64,000 bases of DNA, taken from an uncultured Pseudomonadales bacterium. GTDB lineage: Bacteria; Pseudomonadota; Gammaproteobacteria; Pseudomonadales; Pseudohongiellaceae. How positions within the stretch are numbered: position 1 is the stretch's first letter; every line of letters begins with the position of its first letter. The stretch lies in assembly GCA_943842505.1 (NCBI GenBank), contig CALTDI010000023.1:1-64000 (forward strand). The letters are read 5' to 3'. The notes under the pieces are model-generated. The model worked only from the letters and a program-made list of their open reading frames with translations. It made no database searches and was not told the origin of the DNA. The translations under genes were made by a program, and so were the position numbers. Positions 53,754 through 62,624 of this stretch are shown in pieces.

Positions 53754-54455
53754 ATGCTAGACATGAAGAATATTCGCAAAGTTTTCCGTACCGACATGGT
53801 TGAGACTTGTGCGCTAGACGAATTCTCACTCACCGTCGATCAGGGTGAGTTCGTTACCATTACCGGCCCTTCCGGTTGTGGCAAGACGACATTCCTCAAC
53901 ATCGCCGGCCTCTTGGAGACTCACACATCGGGTCAGTATCTATTAGACGGCGTAGATGTCTCACAACTCCGCGACTACGCGAGAGCAAAGCTACGTAATC
54001 AGAAGATTGGCTTCATCTTCCAGAGTTTCAATCTGATGCCAGATCTAAACTTGTTCGACAACATAGACGTGCCGCTGCGTTACCGCGGCATGAAGAGTGC
54101 CGAGCGCAGGGAAAGAGTCGACAAGGCCCTGGACTCGGTGGGTCTGTTCGCTAGGCGAAAACACGTGCCAGCTCAGCTTTCCGGTGGTCAGCAGCAACGC
54201 GTGGCGATTGCTAGAGCGCTGGTTGGTGAGCCACTTTTCTTGCTCGCGGACGAACCCACGGGAAACCTGGACTCCAACACGGCAAAGGGCGTGATGGCCT
54301 TACTCGAAGAGATAAACGACAACGGCACGACGATCATCATGGTTACTCACGACCAGAGTTTAGCCGAACAGTCGAAACGCAATATTCATATTCTGGATGG
54401 GCGTATCAGTAATAACACAGAGCAAACGCAGCAAAAAGCTGCGGCAGCCGCCTAA
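53754..54455 (+). CDS. MacB/LolD-type ABC transporter ATP-binding protein
   Basis: A 233-residue ATPase that is complete, unlike its neighbours. Walker A is TGPSGCGKTTFLN near residue 39, the Q-loop FIFQSFNLMPDLNLF follows, the signature is LSGGQQQRVAIARAL, and Walker B is FLLADEPTGNLDSNTA with the H-loop VTHD. The sequence fits the MacB/LolD/FtsE subgroup that works with FtsX-like permeases. It lies 14 bases after the adaptor pseudogene and 22 bases before the first permease. If the partners are non-functional, this ATPase has no obvious role. Confidence 0.9.
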   Translation: MLDMKNIRKVFRTDMVETCALDEFSLTVDQGEFVTITGPSGCGKTTFLNIAGLLETHTSGQYLLDGVDVSQLRDYARAKLRNQKIGFIFQSFNLMPDLNLFDNIDVPLRYRGMKSAERRERVDKALDSVGLFARRKHVPAQLSGGQQQRVAIARALVGEPLFLLADEPTGNLDSNTAKGVMALLEEINDNGTTIIMVTHDQSLAEQSKRNIHILDGRISNNTEQTQQKAAAAA

Positions 54456-54477
54456 TTACGAACCGGGGAAAAATCAA

Positions 54478-55782
54478 ATGTTCTTATACTATCTTCGCCT
54501 CAGCGCCCTTAGCTACCGACGAAACCCAATCCTGAGCTCATTGATGGTGATGGCTGTAGCGATAGGTGTAGGTGCCTACATGGTTATCTTCACATTGAAC
54601 TTTGTGATGGGCGGAAATCCCATTCCACAAAAAAGTGACCAGCTATTTCATGTGCAATTAGACAGCGGTAATCCGAATACACAAGATGACCCACCGGTGC
54701 AACTTACCTACCTTGATGCGACTGCATTAATACAGGCTAAGTCAGCCTACAGAGAAACAGCTACTTCAAAGATAAGTGGCATTCTCGAGCCTGAAGGCGA
54801 TGGCATTCGACCATTCTCGATTGCAGGACGCGGTGCATTTGCGGATTTTTTTCCCATGTTCAATACACCATTCTTGTATGGTGATGGCTGGGATCAATCC
54901 GCGGATAGAGATCTACAACAAGTAGCCGTATTGTCAAAAGAATTGAATGAACGCCTGTTTGGAGGAGCCGACTCAACTGGCGAAGCAATTCTCCTACATG
55001 GAAACAATTTCCAGATCGTGGGCGTATTGGATGACTGGGCTCCCGTACCAAAATTCTACGATATAAACAACGGCGCCTTCGATGGCAGCGAAGAGATTTT
55101 TATTCCCTGGAATCTGATTATTCCACTCGAATTTCCGAGAAGCGGTAACACTAATTGTTGGAAAACGCCGGAAGCAGGACCCGATGGGTTTCTAAATTCA
55201 GAATGAGTTTGGATTCAATATTGGGTCGAATTACGCAGCAGTGACGATGAAGCCGAATACCTTCAATTTCTCAACAACTATACGGCGGAACAAAATGAAT
55301 TTGGTCGCTTCCCTCGCGAAATGAATAATGCGCTGTTCGACGTTGAAGAGTGGTTAATGAAAGAAGAAGTATTGCCCAACGAAACCAAAATACTTTCGGC
55401 TCTTGCTGCCATGTTACTCGCAGTATGTTTGTTGAACACCATTGGCCTGCTCCTTTCGAAATTCTTAGGCAAGTCGGGTGAAATCGGTGTTCGTCAGGCA
55501 TTAGGAGCGCACAAAGGATCTCTGTTTCTACAACATGTAATTGAAGCCGGCTTCATAGGATTGCTCGGTGGAATATTGGGCCTTGCCATTGCAGCAGCGG
55601 GATTGGAGGGCGTTAAGATACTGCTCGGAGAGAATCTAATGTTAACTGATTGGATACATCTTAACCCAACCGTTGTAGCAGTTACTTTAGTGCTAGCCGT
55701 GCTCGCCACTATTTTTGCAGGCTTCTATCCGATATGGCGAGCCTGCAGCATAAATCCTGCAATACATTTAAAGACACAATAG
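54478..55782 (+). pseudogene. FtsX/MacB-type permease interrupted by in-frame TGA
   Basis: A permease subunit with an N-terminal helix (ILSSLMVMAVAIGVGAYMVIF), a large periplasmic domain and three C-terminal helices (LLAVCLLNTIGLLLSKFLG, then IGLLGGILGLAIAAAG and VAVTLVLAVLATIFAGFYP). TGA at 55204-55206 (codon 243) splits it. The frame after it, VWIQYWVELRSSDDEA, continues intact to 55782, giving 434 codons in total. In related permeases I recall Cys at this point (NSECVWIQ), so one base changed. Decay is the simplest reading, since the operon has two more lesions; recoding as selenocysteine is possible but unsupported. Confidence 0.8.
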
Positions 55783-55815
55783 CAATCGAACTTAGCCAAC
55801 ACCCGGAGTCAAACA

Positions 55816-56781
55816 ATGGAAATCGGCCCAATACTACGTGCACTGTCGCGAAATAAATTAGGTGTGATACTGATTTCACTGCAAATCGCTTTCACCATGA
55901 CGGTGATGGTAAATGCCGTGTTCATAATAAATGAGCGATCCAAATTAATGGCCAGACCCAGTGGTCTGGACGAGCCTAATACCTTCTACCTAAGTAGCAC
56001 CGGATTCGGCGATCAGTTCAATTCGGAAGTGACTGAACGAGATGATTTGGAATTGCTCAGGAATCCGCCAGGTATCATTGATGCCACTCCTACCAATGCA
56101 ATTCCGGTCAGCGGCAGTGGCTCCTCGGATGGAGTCCGCATTGAGAATGATCCAACCTTGCCCGCCACACCCGCCGCGGTCTACTTTACGGATGAGCACT
56201 CTGTTAACACCATGAATCTAACTCTAATAGCCGGAGAAAATTTTAGCGCTAGCGATATGACTTATCAAAGCTCAAACGAGCGCCGATATTACAGCAAAGC
56301 CATTGTTACCCTAGCTCTCGCTGAGAAGCTATTCCCCGGAGAAGGACTGGCTGCCGTGGGCAAATCCTTTTACAGAGATCAGGCTCCGGTACAAATTGTT
56401 GGCATTGTTGAGCGGCTACAGGCTCCCTGGCCAAATTCATTTTTTGTTGAACAGTCCATGTTGGTACCTCTGAATTTTACCAATGCTACTTCTACCTATC
56501 TAATACGCACTGAACCGGGACAGCGTGACCGACTAATGGTCGAAATTGAAGAGACCTTAGCAGGGAATAATCCAAACCGTATTATCCGCGGATTGAAGTC
56601 ATTGCAGGAAACCCGAGAGGAAAGCTATCGACTCGACAGTTCGATGGCGACCATCCTTCTCGTGGTGATAGTTACCCTGGTGTTCATTACCTCGATGGGG
56701 ATTGTCGGCCTTGCGGTGTTTGGCATCAATCGGCGCCGCAATCAAATCGGTACCCGCCGGGCTCTAGGTGCGACTGATTAA
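55816..56781 (+). pseudogene. second FtsX/MacB-type permease, C-terminally truncated
   Basis: A 321-residue permease related to the previous one, starting at ATG 55816. It has the N-terminal helix (GVILISLQIAFTMTVMVNAVF), the periplasmic MacB-like domain and one helix near the end (TILLVVIVTLVFITSMGIVGLAVFG), followed by NRRRNQIGTRRALGATD. Family members run on after RRALGAT with about 80 residues holding the last two helices. Here a TAA follows directly at 56779-56781 and then the MORN gene begins. The missing helices mean the product is unlikely to work. Confidence 0.75.
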
Positions 56782-56809
56782 CGCGCAGGCAAGCGAGTCC
56801 AGGCACGCC

Positions 56810-57760
56810 ATGAACAAAACAGCCCTGAAAATCCTCAGCCCTACTCTTTTTCTAGCCCTGTGTACGGCACTGCTAAGCACGCAAGTGCACTCTGCCGAGG
56901 ACGGCTGGCTCAGGGGTAGCTGTGAGAGCGGCAGCGGCGTCTACCGCTGGACCGATGGTGATCGCTACGAGGGCCAGTGCCTGAACAACTCCTTTCAGGG
57001 TCAGGGTACCCTCACCCTCAAGAACGGCGATCGCTATGAAGGCCAGTTTCAGCGTGATCAGAAGAATGGCCGTGGCGTCTACTTCTTTGCCAACGGCGAT
57101 CGCTACGAAGGCCAGTTTATGAACGGCCGTCAACATGGCCAGGGAGTACTAAACCGGGCCAATGGCGAACGTTATGTAGGTCAGTACCTTAACGGTCAGA
57201 AGAGCGGTCGCGGTACCTTCTATTTCCTAAACGCAGATCGCTACGAGGGCAACTGGCGCGAAGAGCGCTTCGAGGGCCAAGGCGCCTATCACTTCGCCAA
57301 TGGCGATCGTTATGAAGGCCAGTGGCGTGCTGGCGAGCAGGCACAGGGAACTTTCCGCTGGGCTGATGGAAACCGCTACGAAGGTCAGTTTAGTAATAAC
57401 AAGCCTCACGGTCAGGGCACTTTTGATTGGACCAACGGCAATAGCTATAAGGGGCAGTGGCGGGATGGCAAGCAGCATGGTCGCGGCGAGAAAGAATGGG
57501 CCAATGGTGATCGCTATGAAGGGCAATGGCAGAATGACCAGATGAACGGCCAGGGCACTTTCTACTATGTGAACGGTAACCGCTTTACAGGCGGCTTCCA
57601 GAACGATCAGATTAGCGGCCAGGGCACTTACTTCTTCTCTAACGGAGATCGCTACGTCGGCCCTTGGCTACGCGGCGAGCGCGATGGTCGTGGGAGCTAC
57701 ACCGATGCCAGTGGCAATACGCAGGCAATGGAGTTTCGTGGCGGCCAGCGCCTCAACTAA
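56810..57760 (+). CDS. secreted MORN-repeat protein
   Basis: A 316-residue exported protein. A signal peptide spans residues 1-29 (ending STQVHSAE). Then come eleven tandem repeats of about 23 residues, each of the MORN type (DRYEGQ...GQGTF...NG). MORN repeats bind lipids or scaffold membranes in eukaryotes and are less studied in bacteria. The ATG at 56810 follows the truncated permease by 28 bases. Its stop overlaps that of the converging YadH-like permease by four bases. No enzyme domain is attached. Confidence 0.8.
   Translation: MNKTALKILSPTLFLALCTALLSTQVHSAEDGWLRGSCESGSGVYRWTDGDRYEGQCLNNSFQGQGTLTLKNGDRYEGQFQRDQKNGRGVYFFANGDRYEGQFMNGRQHGQGVLNRANGERYVGQYLNGQKSGRGTFYFLNADRYEGNWREERFEGQGAYHFANGDRYEGQWRAGEQAQGTFRWADGNRYEGQFSNNKPHGQGTFDWTNGNSYKGQWRDGKQHGRGEKEWANGDRYEGQWQNDQMNGQGTFYYVNGNRFTGGFQNDQISGQGTYFFSNGDRYVGPWLRGERDGRGSYTDASGNTQAMEFRGGQRLN
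56960..57715 (+). repeat. eleven tandem 69-base repeats (MORN units)
   Basis: The coding DNA for the MORN array repeats about every 69 bases, with the sixth unit shorter by one codon. The core is GATCGCTACGAAGGCCAG with variation. The units have diverged enough that recent duplication of all of them is unlikely. Confidence 0.8.
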
Positions 57761-58518
57761 CTGCGCAATTTATAGCCGGTCTTGAATAGATAGTAGACCA
57801 CTGCCAGGCAGGAAAACATAAAGATAAGAATACTCGCCAGAGACAGCATCACGCTGACCTCAGAGATCTCATAGAAACTCCAGCGCAAGCCACTCACCAA
57901 ATACAACACCGGATTAAAATGGGAGACCGTCTGCCAGGGTTCCGGCAGCATGTCGGTGGAATAGAAACTGCCACCCAGAAACACCAACGGTGTGACGAGC
58001 AGCGTAGGCACTACCGACAACTTCTCAAAGTTATCTGCCCAGATACCCAGGATAAACCCAAACAGGCTAAACGACAGTGCGGTAAGCAGAATGAACACCA
58101 TCATCATTACCGGATGAGCTATCTGTAGGTCGATAAAGAAACCCGCTGTAATCAAAATAATTATTCCGAGTATGACAGCCTTAGAGGCGGCTGCACCCAC
58201 ATAGCCCAATATTACTTCGAGGGTAGACACTGGGGCGGACAGCATCTCATAGACGGTGCCGACAAACTTTGGAAAGTAGATTCCAAAGGATGCATTCGAG
58301 ATACTGTTGGTCAGCAGGTTTAACATAATCAGACCGGGCACGATGAAAGCACCATAGCTAATGCCGCCAACCTGATCGATGCGCGATCCGATGGCGGCGC
58401 CGAAGACGATAAAATAAAGGGACGTTGTAATTACCGGCGCCACAATACTCTGCACCAGAGTGCGTCTGGTCCGCGCCATCTCAAATTTGTAGATCGCCAT
58501 AATGCCATAAATATTCAT
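57757..58518 (-). CDS. ABC-2 type permease, YadH-like
   Basis: A 253-residue inner-membrane permease of the ABC-2 exporter family with six helices. It shares with E. coli YadH the segments [54 protein letters not shown] and [17 protein letters not shown]. The gene begins within the stop of the ATPase gene (ATGA overlap), so the two form a coupled exporter. The substrate of YadGH is not established. Downstream it overlaps the converging MORN gene by four bases. Confidence 0.9.
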   Translation of the reverse strand: MNIYGIMAIYKFEMARTRRTLVQSIVAPVITTSLYFIVFGAAIGSRIDQVGGISYGAFIVPGLIMLNLLTNSISNASFGIYFPKFVGTVYEMLSAPVSTLEVILGYVGAAASKAVILGIIILITAGFFIDLQIAHPVMMMVFILLTALSFSLFGFILGIWADNFEKLSVVPTLLVTPLVFLGGSFYSTDMLPEPWQTVSHFNPVLYLVSGLRWSFYEISEVSVMLSLASILIFMFSCLAVVYYLFKTGYKLRS

Positions 58519-59453
58519 GACGACTCCTCGACCAGATTAACGAAAATATCTTCCAGCGAACTCTGCGTTGTATTCAGATCACGAAATGCAATATCGGCTA
58601 ACTTGAGATCATCGATCAATGCAGTGATGCCTGTACGATCCCCCTGGGTATTGAAGGTATAGGTCAGTTGCATGCCGTCTTCACTAAGCTCTAGATTGTA
58701 GTCGGCCATACTATCCGGCACCGACGCGAGACTATCGCGCAGGTCAAGAATCAACTGCTTCTTGCCAAGCTTCTCCATCAACTTTTCTTTCTCTTCGATC
58801 AAGATGATCTCGCCATTGTTGATGACCCCAACCCTGTCGGCGATCTCTTCCGCCTCTTCGATGTAATGGGTAGTAAGAATTATTGTCACGCCCTCTTCTT
58901 TGAGTTCGCGCACGATCTGCCACATGTCTTTTCGAAGGGAGACATCTACGCCGGCGGTGGGCTCATCGAGAAATAATACCGTGGGCTCGTGTGAGAGCGC
59001 CTTGGCGATTAACACCCGGCGCTTCATGCCGCCGGACAGCGTCATGATCATATTGTCTTTCTTGTCCCATAGAGACAGCGAACGCAGAACCTTCTCGATG
59101 TGACTCGGGCTGGGCGGTTTGCCGAACAGCCCACGACTGAATGAGACCGTATTGAAGACAGTTTCAAACGAATCGGTTGTGAGTTCCTGCGGGACCAGGC
59201 CGATTATAGACCGAGTCTTGCGAAAGTCTTTGATGATGTCGAAACCGTCGACACTCACCGAGCCGGAGCTAGGGTTTACGATGCCGCAGACCACAGAGAT
59301 CAATGTCGTCTTACCCGCACCATTGGGACCGAGTAAGGCGAGTATCTCGCCTTTCTCGATCTGCAGATTGATATCTTTGAGCGCTTGAAAGCCGCCGGAA
59401 TAAAATTTATTCAAAGCGGTGATGCGTAGTATTGGATTTTCGTCACTTTTCAT
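58515..59453 (-). CDS. ABC transporter ATP-binding protein, YadG-like
   Basis: A 312-residue ATPase of the multidrug/lipid exporter (CcmA/YadG) type. Walker A is [13 protein letters not shown] near residue 41, the signature is [15 protein letters not shown], and Walker B is [16 protein letters not shown]. The extra C-terminal 90 residues (about 220-312) form the small domain usual in this group. It is translationally coupled to the permease downstream. The start ATG at 59453 is preceded by a GC-poor leader. Confidence 0.92.
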   Translation of the reverse strand: MKSDENPILRITALNKFYSGGFQALKDINLQIEKGEILALLGPNGAGKTTLISVVCGIVNPSSGSVSVDGFDIIKDFRKTRSIIGLVPQELTTDSFETVFNTVSFSRGLFGKPPSPSHIEKVLRSLSLWDKKDNMIMTLSGGMKRRVLIAKALSHEPTVLFLDEPTAGVDVSLRKDMWQIVRELKEEGVTIILTTHYIEEAEEIADRVGVINNGEIILIEEKEKLMEKLGKKQLILDLRDSLASVPDSMADYNLELSEDGMQLTYTFNTQGDRTGITALIDDLKLADIAFRDLNTTQSSLEDIFVNLVEESS

Positions 59454-59867
59454 GGGCGGATGAGTATGAACACTGTCACAGCCAATTACAACACAAGCAT
59501 GGGATGGGATATCTCCAAGCCTCTTAACAGCACGGCACTACTTTGGATATTCGCCGAAATAATTTCCGGCCGCCGCATCAACTTCCTACTCAGCCCCTAG
59601 CAGCCCACAGCAGGCCAGGCAACGGATTATGGTAAGGTTCTGCCTAGGCGTGCTACTTTACTTGCTCGCTGCCATGGGCACCGTTTGTCCCCATTTCCGA
59701 GCTCCGAATAAGCAACTCGGTGATGAATGAGGTAAGGCGGCGGCTTAAGGGCCAGAGACACAGGGCGAGCGATCGTCAAGGTCACAGTACTGCGACCCTC
59801 TGCAAAAAAGGAAGGGCGCGACATTGAGACGACTGAATAATCAAGCAATCTAGACGAGACAAACGCA
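59454..59867. other. intergenic region of 414 bases, nothing recognised
   Basis: The region separates the divergent ABC exporter and M20 peptidase genes. A minus-strand ORF overlaps it but runs antisense into the peptidase gene, so I discount it. I find no hairpin, promoter pair or repeat that I can support. Confidence 0.5.
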
Positions 59868-61160
59868 ATGAAACCAAGCAAATATTCTCTACTCCTGATC
59901 AGCGTATTCTTCTGCACGCTCTCTGCCCACGCACAAGACACCGTCGAGCCGTCACTCGATTCGGAAGAACTCGAGTTAACAAGCTGGCTGGATTCCCAGG
60001 AAGACAATATGCTCGACATGCTAGAGCGTATTACCAACATCAACTCCGGCAGTCTTAACAAGGCCGGAGTCGATGAGCTCGCTTCGATATTCAGCACGGA
60101 GCTGCGACAACTTGGTTTTGCTATCTCGACAATGCCGGGGGAAGTCATCGAGATGCCTAGCTGCCCGGGCAGTGACTACAATATCGATGTCGCTGATCAT
60201 GTCCTGGCAAGCAAGAGTGGCAGTGGATCGCGGCTTCTGATGATGGGCCATCTCGACACGGTTTTTCCACCGGACAGCCCCTTTCAGGAGTTTAGCCGCG
60301 AGGGCGACACGATGTACGGGCCCGGCGTCTCCGACATGAAGGGTGGCCTGGTAGTCATGCTGTATGCCCTTAAGGCACTCAACGAAGCCGGTCAGTTACG
60401 AGACAAGTCTATTAGCGTGCTCCTTAATAGCGATGAGGAGATAGGTTCACTCTCTTCGCGTAAATATCTGGAAGAACAGGCCGCTGCCCATGACTGGGGA
60501 CTGGTCTATGAGTCGTCTGGCAACAATCGACTGACACGTGAACGCAAGGGCTTGGGTCAGGCGCGTTTCGTTGTACATGGTAAGGCATCCCACGCCGGTG
60601 GTGCCCACGAGCAAGGCCGCTCGGCCATCAAAGAGCTTGCCTACAAGATCGTGCAGATAGAAAACATTACCGACTACGAGACTGGAGTCACGGTTAACGT
60701 GGGCGTGATCAGCGGCGGCGAAGCGCGAAATACTATCGCACCCTGTGCCGAGGCACTGATCGACCTGCGTTATCCAGAGGCGGAACAAGGCACTGATGCC
60801 GTGGCGCAGTTCGAAGAAATATTCGGCACTGTCTACAGCTATCCGGTAGATTCAGGAGAACTCACTACCGAGAGCTGGACCAATCTTCATCGCCCGGCAA
60901 AGATAGCCACGCCAGAATCGGATTATCTGCTCAATAAGACCATCGCCATCGGTCGCCTCCTGGGGCAGGAGCTGGGCGTTGGCGATTCTGGCGGAGGAAC
61001 CGATGGCTCGCTAACGCAGTCGGTCGGCCTGCCTACTCTGGATTCCCTAGGCAGCGCGGGCACCGGCGCTCACTCTAACAGAGAGCAAGGCAGGGTTAGC
61101 TCGCTGGTCGAGCGCGCAAAACTGAGCGCGGTACTTATCCGTAGACTGGCAGCAGAATAA
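59868..61160 (+). CDS. secreted M20-family metallopeptidase (carboxypeptidase G2-like)
   Basis: A 430-residue exported zinc peptidase of family M20. The signal peptide ends near residue 22 (LSAHAQD). Metal and catalytic residues are visible: His128 and Asp130 in MGHLDTV, Asp156 in GVSDMKGG, the Glu pair in NSDEEIGS (about 190), Asp or Glu in VYESSGN and the last His in GTGAHSN near residue 400. The dimerisation lobe is about 200-315. It resembles glutamate carboxypeptidase (G2-type), which cleaves C-terminal glutamate, but the substrate is unproven. Confidence 0.87.
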   Translation: MKPSKYSLLLISVFFCTLSAHAQDTVEPSLDSEELELTSWLDSQEDNMLDMLERITNINSGSLNKAGVDELASIFSTELRQLGFAISTMPGEVIEMPSCPGSDYNIDVADHVLASKSGSGSRLLMMGHLDTVFPPDSPFQEFSREGDTMYGPGVSDMKGGLVVMLYALKALNEAGQLRDKSISVLLNSDEEIGSLSSRKYLEEQAAAHDWGLVYESSGNNRLTRERKGLGQARFVVHGKASHAGGAHEQGRSAIKELAYKIVQIENITDYETGVTVNVGVISGGEARNTIAPCAEALIDLRYPEAEQGTDAVAQFEEIFGTVYSYPVDSGELTTESWTNLHRPAKIATPESDYLLNKTIAIGRLLGQELGVGDSGGGTDGSLTQSVGLPTLDSLGSAGTGAHSNREQGRVSSLVERAKLSAVLIRRLAAE

Positions 61161-61262
61161 GTGTTCTTATGCAGCTAGATCAAAGGCCTGGCGATCAATG
61201 GGCACTGACGCAGGTCAGAATAATAATTGCCTGATGAAGAATAATAACGCTGAGGACAGCGA

Positions 61263-62618
61263 ATGACTGCGAACTCCGAGAATGGCTCTGTAGACTCTGT
61301 TGGAAGCAACGAAACCCATGCATCACCACAGCTAGCGGCAGCAGCAAAGGCCTATCAGAACCCCTACTACCGCTATCTGGTTCTGGGGATCCTAACTGCC
61401 GCCTACGTCTCTAACTTCGTAGACAGGCAGGTCATTAATGTTCTCGCGCAGTACATTATCGAAGACCTGCAGATCAGCGATGGTCAGTTTGGCATGTTAT
61501 CAGGCTTGGCCTTCGCCCTGATCTACACAACCCTAGGTATTCCAATTGCACGACTGGCCGATATCAGCAACCGTCGCAATATTATTGCTATATCAATCAC
61601 CATATGGAGTGTGATGACTGCGGTGTGTGGTGCCGCACAAAACTTTGCACAACTATTTATGGCTCGCTTCGGCGTGGGCGTGGGTGAGGCCGGCGGTTCG
61701 CCTCCCGCGCATTCCATCGTCTCGGATATTTTTCCTGCGCACCAGAGAGCCACCGCCCTGTCTATCTACTCTCTGGGTGTCTATGGCGGAATCTTGGTTG
61801 GCACCGTAGGCGGTGCCTATCTGGTACGGTACTTCGACTGGCGCACGGCGTTTGTTGTGGTTGCCATACCGGGCATCTTTCTAGCCGCACTGGTTAGGTT
61901 CGTCATCAAAGAGCCACCGAGAGGCATGGCCGAGTCACGAAAAGATGTGGCACCCCCCGGTTTCTTGCGCGTTCTGAGTTTCCTCTGGGAAAGAAAATCT
62001 TTTCGCCATCTCTCCTTTGCCTGTGCACTGCATGCTTTCGTCACCTATGGCGTTGGTAATTTCATGCCGCTATTTCTCGGCCGCGTACACGACATGCCCA
62101 TCATCGATGTAGGCTGGTACTACGGCCTGATTGCCGGCATAGGCGGCCTGGCAGGCACCTTCTTCGGGGGCTGGATGTCAGATCGCATCAGCAACAAGAC
62201 CGGCGACAAGACCTGGTATGTCTGGATTCCCTTTATCTCCACGGTACTGGCCATACCCTTCGCCTTGATTACCTTTCTCGTTATGCCTACCGGCGTGACG
62301 GCGGCGTTCTCCTATCTGCTGCCTGTCTTCTTCGGTGGCTGGTATCTCGCACCCTGCATCGCATCGACACATTTTCTTGTCGGCATTCGCATGCGTGCGA
62401 TGGCATCGGCAATCTTATTGTTCATGTTGAATTTGATTGGTCTGGGGCTGGGCCCAATGCTCACCGGCTTCGTCAGCGACTATCTGACGCCGAGCCTCGG
62501 GACTGATGCCCTGCGCTATGCTATGTCAGTTACGGTAATGGTGAATTGCTGGTGCGCCCTGCACTACTATTTAGCCGCCCGCACGATCAGAGCCGATTTC
62601 GATAGAGCGCCTGGCTAG
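61263..62618 (+). CDS. MFS transporter, spinster-like
   Basis: A 451-residue 12-helix major facilitator transporter of the bacterial spinster-like group. Typical segments are NFVDRQVINVLAQYI, GLAFALIYTTLGIPIARLAD, FGVGVGEAGGSPPAHSIVSDIFP and the second-half GGWMSDRIS. The N-terminal 45 residues are polar and cytoplasmic. Its substrate is unknown; relatives occur in catabolic clusters. It ends six bases before the converging radA gene. Confidence 0.88.
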   Translation: MTANSENGSVDSVGSNETHASPQLAAAAKAYQNPYYRYLVLGILTAAYVSNFVDRQVINVLAQYIIEDLQISDGQFGMLSGLAFALIYTTLGIPIARLADISNRRNIIAISITIWSVMTAVCGAAQNFAQLFMARFGVGVGEAGGSPPAHSIVSDIFPAHQRATALSIYSLGVYGGILVGTVGGAYLVRYFDWRTAFVVVAIPGIFLAALVRFVIKEPPRGMAESRKDVAPPGFLRVLSFLWERKSFRHLSFACALHAFVTYGVGNFMPLFLGRVHDMPIIDVGWYYGLIAGIGGLAGTFFGGWMSDRISNKTGDKTWYVWIPFISTVLAIPFALITFLVMPTGVTAAFSYLLPVFFGGWYLAPCIASTHFLVGIRMRAMASAILLFMLNLIGLGLGPMLTGFVSDYLTPSLGTDALRYAMSVTVMVNCWCALHYYLAARTIRADFDRAPG

Positions 62619-62624
62619 CGGAGG

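Noticed and set aside
55204..55260. bSECIS element after the TGA
   Set aside because: Only a four-base A/U-rich stem is present without a convincing apical loop, too weak to call.
59627..60148. 173-codon minus-strand ORF antisense to the M20 peptidase start
   Set aside because: It overlaps a well-supported peptidase gene and has serine-rich antisense composition.
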